Shown: positions 47,161 to 59,732, counted from the first letter of the stretch. The stretch: DNA of 64,000 nt from Sequoia sempervirens (GCA_007258455.2 VDFB02000003.1:38930176-38994175); one strand, 5' to 3'. Translations and numbers: made by a program. The notes: generated from the sequence alone by a model not told the origin.

Positions 47161-49849
47161 GTTTGATGTAGATGGATTTGATGATGTTAGACAATCATCA
47201 GCCATGGGTAACCTCATGTTTACTTTGATATACTACACACACTTGATCCTGATTTGTACCATGAAAATTACATTATTGATGATATAAATGAGATGATTAT
47301 GATGTTTATATGTAATGGATGATATGATGATGCATGGATGATATGGATGCACATGATATGATATGATGATGGTTTTGTGATTATGCAAATGGATGATAAA
47401 TGTATGGTTTATGAGATGCTTAGAATAACCAATCTATATTATGCAATGATGAAATGCAATGCATGCGAGATGATCAATGTTTCTTATATGATATGATATA
47501 TTATGCAGATGGTTTGTGGATGCAGGATGGATGCATTAGCGATAATTTATGATTAACTGTCATGGTACCATATTAGCACGGAAAAGCAAGAAAGAACACA
47601 GCAAGAGATTCCAACAAGACATGAGATGATGACAATGATGATGATTACTTGTTGAGGAGTTGGGATTTTCAAAGGCCAATTACCTTATGTTTGATAACAC
47701 ACATAGGTACGATGCATCAAGGTATAAAGAACTAGGATGGTGTGGTACCTAGTGTGATGGAATTTGACTTGACAATCAGATAGGAGTATTTTTTTTCACA
47801 CCTGACATACGAAAACCTTACTAGGATGCACTTCAAGTACTTTAGACATCTCAGACCAAAACATAGGAAGGCAAGCCTTCCTATGTGGTCAACAAGCTAT
47901 CTAAAACAACCTCCATACATACCTAATAAAGCAAGTATTCGCCGAGGTTATTTTACAAAGACATCCAACAAGAACGCAAATAAAAAATAATGATCATTGC
48001 CCCATTCCTACCTCTCTAAATCATTTGATCAGACATCATCGAGAGGTCCTTGGAATGAGTGCATTAAGATAAATCAAAGAAAAGACCAAGCACACAAACA
48101 AATCAATGTTCTTCAATACTGCTAGCCAAAGGGATGTGTTTTTGAAGGATAAGAATCCAAAGTGATATCCAAAATGATGCCCATTATCAGAACGATATAT
48201 CGTAGGACATGTATTGTGTAGGATGATGATGGGTTGATAAGTTGATTGATAGGCTTTTGATATAAAGTTGACTAACATGTTTGTAAATGATCAGGATTTT
48301 GATTTTCCATTTAAAAATTTGAAGTTTGCTTTTGATTTTACGTTTGAAGCTTGCTTTTGTTGATTGTTGTGGTTGTTTTTGTTTGTTTTGCCAAAGGATG
48401 GAGATGATGATTGATTTATTATGGATGATTTGATTATTTCGGGTGAAAGCAAAATGAGATATGGATTTTTTCAAATATTTGGATGTTTTTGATGTTTTGA
48501 GGCTTTTTCTGGGCTTTATGAGATTTTACAAATGTTTTGATTTTTGGTTCTTCGAATGTTTTTGTGTTTTTCTGAGATTTTATGAATGTTTTTGGATTTT
48601 GTGTCTCAGGGGCTGATCAAAGATTAGCCTTGCCTACGTTTAAGCTTAGAGATGATGTAGTTTAGATGACCAAGTTTTTGACATTTTTTCTAACTTTTTG
48701 AGTGTTTTTGGATTTTGATATGGTTTTGGATTTTTTTGGATTTTTTGCACGATTTTGATGTTTTGGATATGGATATGCGTGACGATATTAGTGCTCTGTT
48801 TGGGATTTTGTTGAAAACCAAGCTAGGGTTGATTGATCAGATTCATGGATTGATGATGATAACATTGTTGAGGATACACAACAATGCAAGGATAGTGTTA
48901 AGCAACACAAGGATTATGATGGATATCCCAAGATGATGAGGGATTGATTGGATTTGACTGATCAATATTTTGAAGCTTGATTTGGAACAAAATTGTTTTT
49001 GGATGATTTGATGTGATGTTGGCGTGCAAACTAGATGTGACTGATATTGATTGTTTGGATTGATGTTCGATGGAAGATGAAGCTTGATAAGGAATTTCTT
49101 CTCATCAAAATGTGCCATGGGATAGTGACTTGGATTTTTGATTACAAATGTTTTTGACCAATTTGATTTTATATTTGCTAATGTTCAGATCACCACATAA
49201 TTTGGAGGATATAGATCAAGATTTATTCTTGAAGCAAGATGTAAACATCTGCGCCTAGTGTCTAGCAATGTATGGAATGTCATGGATGGATGCTTGGATA
49301 GATGTATGGGTAGAGGGATATGGTTTATCCTGCAATAAGATAAGGTGCTCAAATGCTCATTGAATAATGCTTCATGGCTCAGCTAATGTTGGGTAGAATC
49401 AGATCAATGAAAATGACCCATGTCAAGATGTTTACCATATGCAAGTGTAAAGTGTGCACCAAACTTTCATCAGGATCAAGATAATGGATGAAAATGGATT
49501 GGGTTGGATAAATGGTTCATGGATGAATCGATTTATTATGGATGAGATGGATGGGATGTCATATTTATTATGGATGAGATGAGATGCTTTCACCTAAAGT
49601 GGCACACATAGATGCTTGATTCTACACATGATTCCTATTTGCCAGGTTTTCATCATGGTACCTGCCCAAAGCGCCACCGAAGTGGTTTTCACTAGAGGAT
49701 GATTTTTTTCTTTACTGTTTTCAATCTTTTTTTTAATTTTTTTTTGGATTTTCATATTTTTTGATTTCTTTTTTTTTTTGTGAAAATTTTTAAGCTCATG
49801 CTAAATCACCTTGTGGTGTTGATGTAGATGCTCTTGTCATAATGTGCCA
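47161..49849. other. non-coding interior with GATG-rich low complexity
   Basis: Long stretches of ATGGATGATATGATGATG-type sequence (47160-47540, 48400-48960, 49260-49590), T-rich TTTTTGGATTTT repeats (48480-48760) and a poly-T cluster (49690-49790). No coding motif. Confidence 0.55.
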
Positions 49850-50644
49850 TCAATATCCTACTTGAAGAAGTTGCTTTGTCAAGATACATGCACTTGAATA
49901 CAACTTTTGAGATTCTTTATTTGCTTTGTTGATACTGGAGTTAACTTTGTCTTTATTTGCACATCGCGATAGATTGCCTTTTGAATCCTTATAATGAATG
50001 GTCATTGCCAACACATGGTTAATGTGAGAATTGGATATAATGCGTGGATGCATGGACAGAGTGTGTTTAGGGATAAAAGATGGATTGGTTGACAGTTTGG
50101 AACCTTTGACTCTCCAAAATTGGGAAGATGAGCAATGATGGGTGGATATGAAAGTGTGTGTGGAATTAGGACCAATTGCTTGATATACTTTGTATGTCAC
50201 TTGGGAAGCCTGATTTTGCTTGTGCGGACATCTTTGATGGATACTCTTCCCTTTTTTATTTTTCCCCATAGTTTCTTTGACTAATGGAGTTTGATAGGGA
50301 TAACCTTTCTTTGTATTCTTTGGTATCCACTTGTATTTGATTTGTCCTTCATGCTTCGCTACTTTTTTTACTTTGATGATGTTCTTCTTGCTTCGATTTA
50401 CATTCTTATTTTGATGTTGGTCCCAATTTGTGGACGGGGTGATGGGTGGATGAAGGTTGGTTGCAGTATTGGCATCGGTTTCATCATAAGGTTTCTTCGT
50501 GCTCTCTATGTTGACGTTTTCTTGAGACAGTTGCCCCCAATATGGTGCTAGTAGCACCTTTTTTCCTTGATTTTGCATTTTTTGAGATGTCTTGTTCAAC
50601 AAGCATGTTTTGATAGATGACCATTGTAGATGACGTTGTTTCAA
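49850..50644 (-). CDS. basic ORF of unknown function in the 11-kb element
   Basis: A 264-codon open frame, Lys/Gln/Ser/Asn-rich, with a strongly basic central part (NRSKKNIIKVKKVAKHEGQ; KETMGKNKKGKSIHQRCP). It has no transmembrane segment, zinc knuckle or catalytic motif that I recognise. It lies downstream of the P/Q-rich ORF in another frame and may be its frameshifted continuation. Basic character would suit nucleic-acid binding, but this is inference. Confidence 0.4.
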   Translation of the reverse strand: MKQRHLQWSSIKTCLLNKTSQKMQNQGKKVLLAPYWGQLSQENVNIESTKKPYDETDANTATNLHPPITPSTNWDQHQNKNVNRSKKNIIKVKKVAKHEGQIKYKWIPKNTKKGYPYQTPLVKETMGKNKKGKSIHQRCPHKQNQASQVTYKVYQAIGPNSTHTFISTHHCSSSQFWRVKGSKLSTNPSFIPKHTLSMHPRIISNSHINHVLAMTIHYKDSKGNLSRCANKDKVNSSINKANKESQKLYSSACILTKQLLQVGY

Positions 50645-50843
50645 TTTACTGCTCTGCTGACTCTGAAATGTCTTGTTTTGTCTGACCTGTTTCCTTGAGT
50701 GGATAATGTTGGATATCTTTATTCATGATGTCCTCAGTCTGAATTTGGGATATATCTGATCCTGATGTTGACAACTCAATTTGACTGTAGGAATCGATAA
50801 CCTGCTCTTTTTGTGTAATAATGTTAGGAGTAAAGGAATCCTA

Positions 50844-52733
50844 TTATGAATGAAGATCATCTACGTGTCCATCCATAGAAAGCATCTCATGGGTAGATGG
50901 AGGAGTATGTGCTATGTGGATATGATCATCTTGTATAGATAGGAGAGTATCCATTAGATCATTGTAGTATCTTGGAGATATGAATTCTTGATCTTGAATG
51001 ATTTCAAAATTGCTTTTGACATGCTTTGGATCAAGTTCTTGACATGGGTCAATTTCAAAGGATGGATTGCTTTCAAAGGGTTTTTGGATATCATCATTAG
51101 TCATGGTAAGTGGTTCAATATCCTCTTGATATTTGAGTGGACTTGGATCAAGTGTCAAGTTGAGGATTCCTTCAGTATCTGTAATCATGAGCTCAAAGGG
51201 GGTCAACATGTTTTGGAAAGGACCATTGCTAGACCTTGGTGAAAGATGTTGATCATGCTTTGGAACAAATTCTTGAGATATGTCCTCTAACTCATAAGGC
51301 GATGTAGAGACATTTTCAATATGATCATTGGTCGATGGATCATAGATTATGTCAATGGGATCAAATAATTCTAATACTCCTTGAAATAGATCACTAAAAA
51401 GTGGCTCTTGATGTATGGTGAGTTGATCATTGGATGGGGTAGAAATATCTTCAATGTGCTTGTTGATGGATAGGTCTTGATCATGTGATCGTTGACTTGG
51501 ATCGATACATGGATTCGTTAACATTTTGTTGGGATTTTGAACAACCTTTGCTTGTTGGGCTTGGTATTGCGCTTGAGCTTGCACTTGCGCTTGAGCCTGG
51601 GCTTGTGCTTGTTGGGCTTGTAGTGTGGCTTGGGAAACTTGAGTAGCTTGTGCAGCTTACTGAGTAGCTAGTTGTGTAGCTTGTTGGTTTTGGTTTTGTT
51701 GGAGTGCCTTCTGATAAGCAGCCTATTGAGCGGCTTGCACCGTAATGCTATATTGGGTTGATGTGTTTGGTTTGGGTGGTGGTGGTGGAAGAGGTGGTTT
51801 TGGAATAGTGTTTGTTGTGGTGATAAGAGGTACCGTCATATTGATGATTGAGATTTGAGTGGTGGATGGTGTGATCGATATGGTTAGTCCTTGAGAGACC
51901 ATGTTTTGAGGGATGATAAACGATGTGTTGGTTGCTTGTGCTATGGAGATGGTTGCCATCTGTTGTTGTGATATTGATGGCAATGGGGGAGGATTTGGTA
52001 TGATGTTTTGATTGATGGTTAGGGGGATGTTTTGGATGAGTGGTGGTGGTGAAGGTAGCCCCAAACCAAGAGGTGATACAGATGTTAATGGAAAGAGTGA
52101 TGGGAAAGTGAGTGGCATGCTCCCTTTGGGAAATGATGATATTTGATCAAAAATGCCCCCTGGTCCAAATAGGTCACCTTCTCCTTGTGAGGTCATAAGG
52201 AGAGAGGTTTTTGGTTTCACATGAAATGATGACAATGATGGGTCATTATGAAAGGTGAGGGGGACATATGGGTGTGATGGATTTTGAACAACATTCATGT
52301 GATTTGCAAACATATCTATCCAAAAGTTTACCAAGTGTGGATTTGAAATGTTCATGTTTGGAAAACTTGTACTTCGTATATTCACATTTGGCATGTATGG
52401 ATTTGGTGGGATAATGTTGTTTTTTTGAAGACTTATGCATTGAGTATTTGGTTGATAGATTTGTAAATTTGGACTTGGATTTAAATCTACCAAAGGTGTT
52501 CCAAAATTTAGATTGGGCATACACACATTTGTTGTACCATTGAGGTTTGTGGGAGATAATGATCCTATGTACGAATTGTATAAATATGAGTTTTGATAAT
52601 CAATCGGCATTGTAAGGATTTGAAAGTTCAATTGATTTGGATTACTTATGATGTATGGAGCAAGTTTATATTCCATGTTATTCTTTTGTTTTGACCTTGT
52701 TGCAAAAGTGACCTCTAAGGTGTTTAGGACCAA
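50844..52733 (-). pseudogene. P/Q-rich ORF broken by two nonsense codons
   Basis: One frame of about 630 codons, starting near MVLNTLEVTFATRSKQKNN (52733), with a possible internal start at MEYKLAPYI. The first 330 residues are Asn/Pro/Ser/Ile-rich and end in a proline run (PPLPPPPPKP). TAG (51723-51725) and TAA (51657-51659) interrupt a Gln/Ala repeat (QAQAQAQAQVQAQAQYQAQQ). The last 246 residues are acidic and Ser/Asp-rich. Both stops lie in Gln-rich context and look like CAG/CAA to TAG/TAA changes. The low-complexity composition recalls gag-like or disordered proteins, but no family is recognised. Confidence 0.65.
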
Positions 52734-52814
52734 TGATGAGATGAAGGATGAAAGGGGTGAATGATATGGGTTTTGAACTTTTAAGAACTTTGGAGGAATA
52801 CTAGACTTTAGGAC

Positions 52815-52912
52815 TTTTGGATTTTTTATTTTGGACTTGATTTGGATTTTTATTTTGATTTGATTTGGATTTAATTTTGATTCGGTTTTTTGGATTTGGA
52901 TTTGATAATGAA
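52815..52912. repeat. GGATTTGGATTT-type low-complexity repeat
   Basis: Irregular repeats of TTTGGATTTGGA and TTTTGATTTGATTTGGA. On the minus strand they give a Lys/Asn/Ser-rich stretch, probably non-coding. Confidence 0.6.
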
Positions 52913-54629
52913 CTCATAAAATCCAAGAGGTTAGATGTTGTCTTGGAGTAAACTTGTCCACAAGATGATAATTTCACTAAGTGTATGAAGAAGGATTCAT
53001 TCACACACACTTAGCCAAACAAGGTTATTTTTTATGTTGATTTGAAGGATTTTACCAAAAGTCTAGTATGAATGATTTTCCCAAGGTTCTAAGAGTTGTT
53101 TGTGAGATGGGATTTGATTGATGTTTGAGATGGATGAAATGATTGGTTGTTTTGATCCTAGAGGGACCTAAGAGGGACTTTGTTTACAAGACCAAGGTTT
53201 TGAAGAACATGCTTTTCCCTAAGAGTAATTTAAACCAAAAGATCAATGTTTGCTCAAAAGATCATAAGACAAAAGATAAACAAGCACATGTGTGGGGTTC
53301 AATTGATTTCATCTTGATTAATGAATTGCTTTTACCACAAACACTTTCTTGCTTAGATTTTTGAAACTAGATGTCTAATGTCTTAACTTCTTCTTATTCC
53401 AAAAGGTATATTATGTGGAACTTTGATGAATTCAAGGAAAAAGTTACCTATTGTTGATTTTAGCAAGCAAATTGAGATGTAAATCAAGTGTTTAGAAACC
53501 TCTAAGGATATAATCCCTAGGGCAAGCAATAACACTTAAATTTGGTCAATTGTATTTGCTTCCTAAAGGGTTTGAAATTTTGATGCCAATGTTAAATGTT
53601 TGTTTCCCAATGTTTTCAAACAAGCAAAGTGTTATGTAACCAAGAACAAGCATAATCCTATGGATATGAAAGACTTTATTTGTTGAGTCCCCACTTGAAC
53701 AAGTCCAACTACACTTATTTTTAGCGAATGGTTAGATGCTTGATCCCATTGGCTCCCCTCCACAACACTCACTTCTTAGAGCAGCCAAGCATCAATACCC
53801 ATGAAACTCCCATGGGATACTTTCCATTTCTAATAAAAATCGTAAAAGTGTGGGGTGGCTTCAGAATGACCATTCTTGCACCAACAAATAGATAGAGATT
53901 TTGGCCTTTCTACAGCAAGGGTTTTAGTTCATACTTTTCGTTTGTAGGAGTTGACCCATCGAGGTGAGAGACCATTGTTGCCCTTCTTGTCAGAGCCAAC
54001 CGTGTGATATTGGCCTTTGTTCCAGTACCCACTTTTATATCCTGGCTAGAAATACTCTTGGCTTTAGAGTGTTACCAGTTGAGTCATTCCCTTGGGTGAG
54101 TACTTTTTCCCCAAGGCAGGCCCTCTAAGATAAACAAAAGTGAGCAAACATATTCATAGTTCGATCAACCTTTGTTTAGAAACAAAGGGATAACACACAC
54201 AACATGTTCCACTCACACTCACAAAGATATGTTCAATTTTAAACCCAAATTGAAATGTGTTTGGGTAATTATTTACGCAACTTAATGTCACCAAAAGGCC
54301 TTTTGATTCTCAAGATCGCCATGAGGCGTGAGAGAAGTGCATACATCCTTTTAATGATATTACTTTGATTAAGTAATTATAAAACAAAGAAAAACTTGTT
54401 TATTTTAAGTCCACAAAGCAATAATGACTTCTTTTTAAGCACCAAAGGAAATGCGAAGATTGCCTTGTTCAATTGTTAAATCCGAAAACCAACTCTAGTA
54501 AGTTTGTCCTAAAGTTCTTTTTAAGCCCTTTGATTTTTTTCCTTTTTAAGCCCAAATGAAAATTATATTGTCCTAAAAATTGAAGATAGCAAAGCCTTAA
54601 GAATGGGATTATAATTGCTCCCAAAGTGT
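52913..54629. other. non-coding leader region of the 11-kb element
   Basis: No convincing coding frame. It lies between the tandem repeat and the P/Q-rich ORF in element orientation. Confidence 0.45.
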
Positions 54630-55259
54630 TTAAAAACACTTGTTATAATCATTAAATGAGGAGGTTATGAAACTTGAAAATTTCGCGACAAGGTTACAAA
54701 ACTTGAGAAAGTCGTGACATAGGTTATATAACTTGAGAAAGCTGCGACATAGGTTATGTAACTTGAGAAAGCCGCGACTTAGGTTACGAAACTTGAGAAA
54801 GCCGTGACTTAGGTTACGAAACTTGAGAAACCCACGACATAGGTTGCAAAACTTGATAAACCCGCGACATAGGTTATGAAACTTGGGAAAGCTGCGACAT
54901 AGGTTACGAAACTTGGGAAACCCGTGACTTAGGTTATGAAACTTGGGAAATCTGTGACTTAGGTTACGAAAGTTGAGAAAACCGTGACATAGGTTACGAA
55001 ACTTAGGAAAGCATAGGTTATGAAACTTGATAAACCTGTGACTTAGGTTATGAAACTTGCTAAACCGGCGACTTAGGTTATGAAACTTGATAAACCCGCG
55101 ACTTAGGTTATGAAACTTGAAAAATATGTGACATAGGTTACGAAACTTGCTAAACCCGTGACTTAGGTTATGAAACTTGATAAACCCGCAACTTCTAAGT
55201 TTCCAACTTTTTAAAATTTGCATACAAATTTTAAATGCATCTATTATTTTTTCCAACAT
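54630..55259 (-). CDS. decapeptide-repeat reading frame over the 30-bp tandem array
   Basis: A 209-codon open frame whose core is about 18 copies of a ten-residue unit of the form F-x-K-F-(H/R)-N-L-(S/C)-(H/R)-G. It lies about 180 bases downstream of the primer site. Because the DNA unit is 30 bp (a multiple of three), the frame may be open by default. One unit is shortened near 55010 without breaking the frame. There is no signal peptide or known domain. Treat it as a possible protein only. Confidence 0.35.
   Translation of the reverse strand: MLEKIIDAFKICMQILKSWKLRSCGFIKFHNLSHGFSKFRNLCHIFFKFHNLSRGFIKFHNLSRRFSKFHNLSHRFIKFHNLCFPKFRNLCHGFLNFRNLSHRFPKFHNLSHGFPKFRNLCRSFPKFHNLCRGFIKFCNLCRGFLKFRNLSHGFLKFRNLSRGFLKLHNLCRSFLKLYNLCHDFLKFCNLVAKFSSFITSSFNDYNKCF
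54655..55198. repeat. 30-bp tandem repeat, about 18 copies
   Basis: Unit: AGGTTA(C/T)GAAACTTG followed by (A/G)(G/T)AAA(C/G)CC(G/C)(C/T)GACTT. Copies vary mainly at CpG and TpG positions (CGCGAC, CGTGAC, TGTGAC), with one unit deleted by about 15 bp near 55010. Such arrays next to the primer site are known from large Ty3-type plant elements. Confidence 0.93.
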
Positions 55260-55416
55260 TATGCTCTAGCTACAAGATAAAAACCTTCACATCTTTCACA
55301 AATTAGCTCTGTTTTGCTTGAAATTTGGATAGCAAGAGGATTGAGTCCTTCTGAGCACAACCTAGAATTGTTTTAAGTTCCAGCACTCTGAAACTTTGAA
55401 AATTTTCAAATCCAAG

Positions 55417-55433
55417 CCCTCCTTCTAGCGCCA
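55417..55433 (-). other. primer binding site, TGGCGC class
   Basis: Minus-strand TGGCGCTAGAAGGAGGG, three bases inside the 5' LTR. It differs from the initiator tRNA-Met sites of the copia-type elements in the window. The exact primer tRNA is not identified here. Confidence 0.8.
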
Positions 55434-55436
55434 AAA

Positions 55437-56722
55437 TGTGAACCAAGATCCCAAACCTACACAAACACAAGAAACAAACACTAAAGTAGATCAAATGCAA
55501 GTTAGTATCATGATTCCCCAAGAAATCCATTTGAATTGTAAAAGAAAAGGAATGAAATGAAGAACACAAACAAGCATAAATCAAAGATACTAAGTCCTAT
55601 TCAAATACAAAGCAAACTCTTAATCTCTTGGGGGAGTTGGTGCCAATTTGATGTGAAAATTGCCCTTTCCCAACTCCAATGATGCAATGTTGATTGGTGA
55701 TGAAGAGTGATCCACTTTGTTGAAGATTCAAGTGTGCTCCAAGATGAAAAACCTGCACAACCTAGCTAACACTTGATACGAAATGGATAAAATTAGCTCT
55801 CAATGTGGAAAGAGTAACTTTGCTCAAATTGTGGATGATTGTGGATGATCAAATGAGGAGAGAAGCCTCTTATTTATAGAATGATAGGATGGAGAAATGC
55901 CCGAAATGAAGCAATGTGGGACTAACATTCAACCAATGGCAAGGTGCCACTTGTCAAGAGATGGATGGATGGAGGATGTGCACATTTTGATGAATGTGCC
56001 CATAAATGCATTTAAGTGGAATTTGAAATTAGTGAAATGACATGTAAGAGGGAAAAGGAATGTCTTAAATGCCATTGGGCTCAATGCAAATATGAAATAA
56101 ATGTCTTGTTGGAAGGACAAAGTCCACTTGGATTTGAATTCAAATTTGAGAGAATATTCCTCCATTATGCCATGTTGAGAGAATATAGAGATTTAATAAA
56201 TGAATTAAATCTATTTTAATGTGCAAGTGGCAAAAGCTAGAGGATGGGACATGAATTAGGATTAAATTAATCAAAGGTTAATTAATTGAATGAAGGATTA
56301 GATGATGTGACAAATTTGATTTAGATTTATGGGTTTATTTAAATCAAAGATCAGAAGAATGCGATTTTAGACTTAGTTAAATAAATATTTTGATTTATTT
56401 AACTAAAGGGGATGGTTGGTTAGCTTAAATTAAACAAGGTTTAATTTATTTAATTTAATAGATAGACCTTAGAGATTTAATCAAATAAAGAGAATTATTT
56501 AATTAAATATGGACATAGGGTTAATTAGATCAAGTAAATTGATTTAATTAACAAAAGAGAAAGACTTAATTAGATAAAATGATTTATTTAATTAAGAGAG
56601 GAAAATTGATGAATTTAATCAAATAAAGGTATTCAATTAAATGGTTAGACTGAGAGATGATTTAGGATGAAATGGTGTTAATAATCAGGATCAAGTATAT
56701 TAGTATATTTTCTATGTCTACA
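55437..56722 (-). repeat. 5' LTR of the 11-kb element
   Basis: 1286 bp with an intact TGTGAACC plus-strand terminus. It differs from the other LTR by roughly one base in 30-50 by eye, so it is younger than the nested copia stack. Confidence 0.92.
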
Positions 56723-56727
56723 GAAAC

Positions 56728-57531
56728 TACAAAGTATTGAGTCAAATAGAAGAAAACTACTACAATTACGAATGAATTAAGAACCATGTTTAATGATAGT
56801 GAATCAATATTCTAAATTAAAAACACAAATAAATAAAAATTAATCATTTTTTAATTGACTTAAGAAAATTACAAAATACTATATGTCAAATTTTTGAATA
56901 TATTTTTTAATGAAATATAACAAACAAAATAAACAATAAAGATAAAACATTCAAATTGTTAATAAATATTATGAAATCCAATTAATTATAAAACAACATC
57001 AATTAAATTTTTTTTAAAGATCCAATTAATTCATAAATTAATTTAGAATGAACTTGTTAACTCTTTTGAAAACCACATCATCAATAACAGAATAATATCA
57101 ACTATATTTATGATCGATGTAACCATTATAAATAAATTTAAAATGTGAAAATAAACTAATTTAATACTATAAAAATTAAATATCCCACAAAGATCAACAT
57201 AACGTGTAATAGGAGATAAGGGAAACTTCAAAACCCTAATAAAATCTAAACACGTGCTCTTGACAGCGTTATTCTAGAAACATTTCTTGCCACTTAGAAG
57301 ATTTAAAAGTTTCATCATTATTATTACCTTACTCCAATGATTATTTTAAGTTTCATATAATTTAGTCCAAGCACATTAATAAAATACATCATCTCAAGAT
57401 GTATGCATGTGTTTTACAAATATCTATGTACAAATCAACACTTTTTTATTATAAATTTATCACTATGCTTAATTATATTTTGATTTAATTATTGTGTTCA
57501 TAGTCTTAAAACGTTTCCCTGCAATGCAAAT
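56728..57531. other. AT-rich non-coding stretch
   Basis: No gene, RNA or element boundary recognised. Confidence 0.5.
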
Positions 57532-57621
57532 TTGAAATAAAGTATTTTGAATATTTAAGTTTAAAATTTTGTTAATTTGAAATAAAGTATTTTGAAGATT
57601 TAAGTTTAAAATTTTGTTAAT
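57532..57621 (+). repeat. 45-bp tandem duplication
   Basis: 57532-57576 and 57577-57621 both read TTGAAATAAAGTATTTTGAA... to TTTTGTTAATT with one mismatch. Confidence 0.92.
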
Positions 57622-57813
57622 TAGTAATTCTTTCTTTAAACTTTTTAAAGATAATTATGTATGATATTTATGTTGTTTTTGAATAATATGTAATCGTTTT
57701 ATTTAAATATTATTTAATTTAATGGTTAAGAGTTTGAGTCTAATCGTGTCTAAAATGAAATAGACATATAGCATTACATTTCTTTTTAGGTCATATTTCT
57801 CATCAGTCTCTTT

Positions 57814-58290
57814 AATCTACAATTAGTCAGTTTGGTGTTGTCTCGATTGTTGTTTCAACCATTCAAAATGAAGCTTCAATCCCTCTAGTTGATCCTATTA
57901 CTAGTTCCACTACCAATATCTAATGTATTATTTCTTCGACTCAATTTTTTTTACTTAGCTTTAACCTTGTTTGCACTACTTCTCCTTGAAACTCTTCAAT
58001 ACGTGCTCTAAAAAAACATTTTTCTATTCTTGTAATATAAATTCAAATAATATTATATAATCTACAATTAATCAATTTGGTGTTGTCCCAATTGTTGTTT
58101 CAACCATTCAAAATGAAGCTACAATCCCTCTAGTTGATCCTTTCACTAACTCCACGACCAATATCTAATCGAAAACCGTTTACTTAGCTTTAACCTTGTT
58201 TGTACTATTTCTCTTTGAAACTCTTCAATATACTTTAAATTTTTTTTTTTTTATATATTTTAATATAAATTCAAATAATATTATCTTTTA
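57814..58290 (+). repeat. tandem duplication of a roughly 240-bp unit
   Basis: 57814-58058 and 58059-about 58290 share AATCTACAATTA, TTTGGTGTTGTC, TTGTTTCAACCATTCAAAAT, CCCTCTAGTTGATCCT, ACTTAGCTTTAACCTTG and AATATAAATTCAAATAATAT in order. The second copy is slightly shorter. Divergence of several percent and indels indicate an old event. Confidence 0.88.
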
Positions 58291-59632
58291 TCTAAAAAAT
58301 TTATATTTCATTCATATTAAAAAATATATATATTTATTTTTATTAATCAAAATTTATCTTTTAACTCTTAAATCAAATAATCATAATATGAGCATTTATC
58401 ATTATCTAATGTACATTCAATTAATATTCATTATTGACTTGACTATTCAAATGATTTATAGTAGCTTTGTATCAAATACATAAATAAAGAGTAAAACTAA
58501 AGATTTAAAAATATGATTATATACACATCATTATTAAAATGGTTTATAATGAATTTGGAGTAAATTTTTGGTAAAATAGAGTAGATGGTAGTCTACTTAT
58601 AACACCATAATTGGATTGATTTCTATGTTTCTCAAGATTATTCATGTTGTTTAGTCTCCCATTTGTATTCTCATTATTAATATCTATTGACTCCCTCCTT
58701 GTATATAACTCCATCTTGGATGGTCTTTTCTTGACTTAATATAATACACTTAAAACACATCTCTAAAAAACTTCAAATCTAAGCCATTTTCTATTTTATT
58801 TTATTTTATGTGCAAGAGACAAGTACTTTGCATCCAGTATAACTTTAGGCCCTTCTTGAATAAGAAGCCAAAACTTAAAATAATATTTCTACAAAAGTGT
58901 AACATGCTTTAGCCCATGGTTGTATTCCATGTACCTTTTTTACCCGGCAAGTATAAGATTCTAATTTTTTTTCATATGCTTACCAATTCTTTTAAACACC
59001 CTTTGTCTATACATTTTTGCTCATAACATATGCCTATCACGTGCAAGGAATAAAATACTTTTTCATGAGTGTAAAGTATTTAAAAAAATAATCATGTTCT
59101 TCAAGATTGATGTGTGACTTTAGCCTTGTAATAAAGAATCCATTAAATTCAGCATTGTTAGTTATGTAAGGGAAAAGCTTCTTATCTAAAATTTAAAATT
59201 AACTCATTAATAAAAATGAATTCATGCATCAATTATAAATATTTTACTACTTTATGATATAGATGTAATTATATGTTTGTCTTTATAACTGATTGTCACA
59301 TGATGTTTATCATGATGATTGTATATGTTTTTGGATGTTATATGTGCTCACATTTTTATATGATTTGATTATTCTATCTGAAATTATTATGCATCATTTT
59401 TTCTTTCCTTTAATTAATTGCATGTGATGGATGCCACCAATTGAAAGGTGGCATGTAATATCACTAATATTCTTATTGTTGAGATCTCAAGTTGTGATTA
59501 GTTCTACACAAAGAATCGTCAACATTCCTAGATAGATCTTGATTATATTACATGGTCACAATCAAATAGATTTCTATTACATTTCTATCATCAAGTTTTA
59601 TTGCATTTGAGCATATTGCAATTATGCAAATC
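58291..59632. other. AT-rich non-coding stretch with a dispersed repeat
   Basis: 58856-58960 resembles 60514-60610 (AATAAGAAGCCAAAACTT, ATAATAT, ACAAAAGTGTAA, GGCAAGTAT), a decayed dispersed direct repeat. Nothing else is seen. Confidence 0.5.
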
Positions 59633-59732
59633 AAATAATCCACATTCAAGTGGAATCATATTGTGTCATTACATCAAATGATAAATAATCCACATTCAAG
59701 TGGAATCATGTCATGTCATTACATCAAATGAT
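59633..59732 (+). repeat. 50-bp tandem duplication
   Basis: 59633-59682 and 59683-59732 share AAATAATCCACATTCAAGTG and GTCATTACATCAAATGAT with a few changes between them. Confidence 0.92.

Larger units (their letters stand above)
45660..56722 (-). mobile_element. 11-kb LTR retrotransposon without pol (LARD-type)
   Basis: LTRs 45660-46943 and 55437-56722 are collinear. In element orientation they start TGTAGACAT and end GGTTCACA. Target-site duplication GAAAC lies at 45655-45659 and 56723-56727. Minus-strand primer site TGGCGCTAGAAGGAGGG (55417-55433) and polypurine tract AAAGAGGGAAAAAA (46944-46957) complete it. The 8.5-kb internal region has a 30-bp tandem repeat, a P/Q-rich ORF and a basic ORF. 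I found no protease, RT, RNase H or integrase motif, so it is a large derivative that depends on a partner element. The TGGCGC primer class is typical of Ty3-type elements. Confidence 0.92.
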
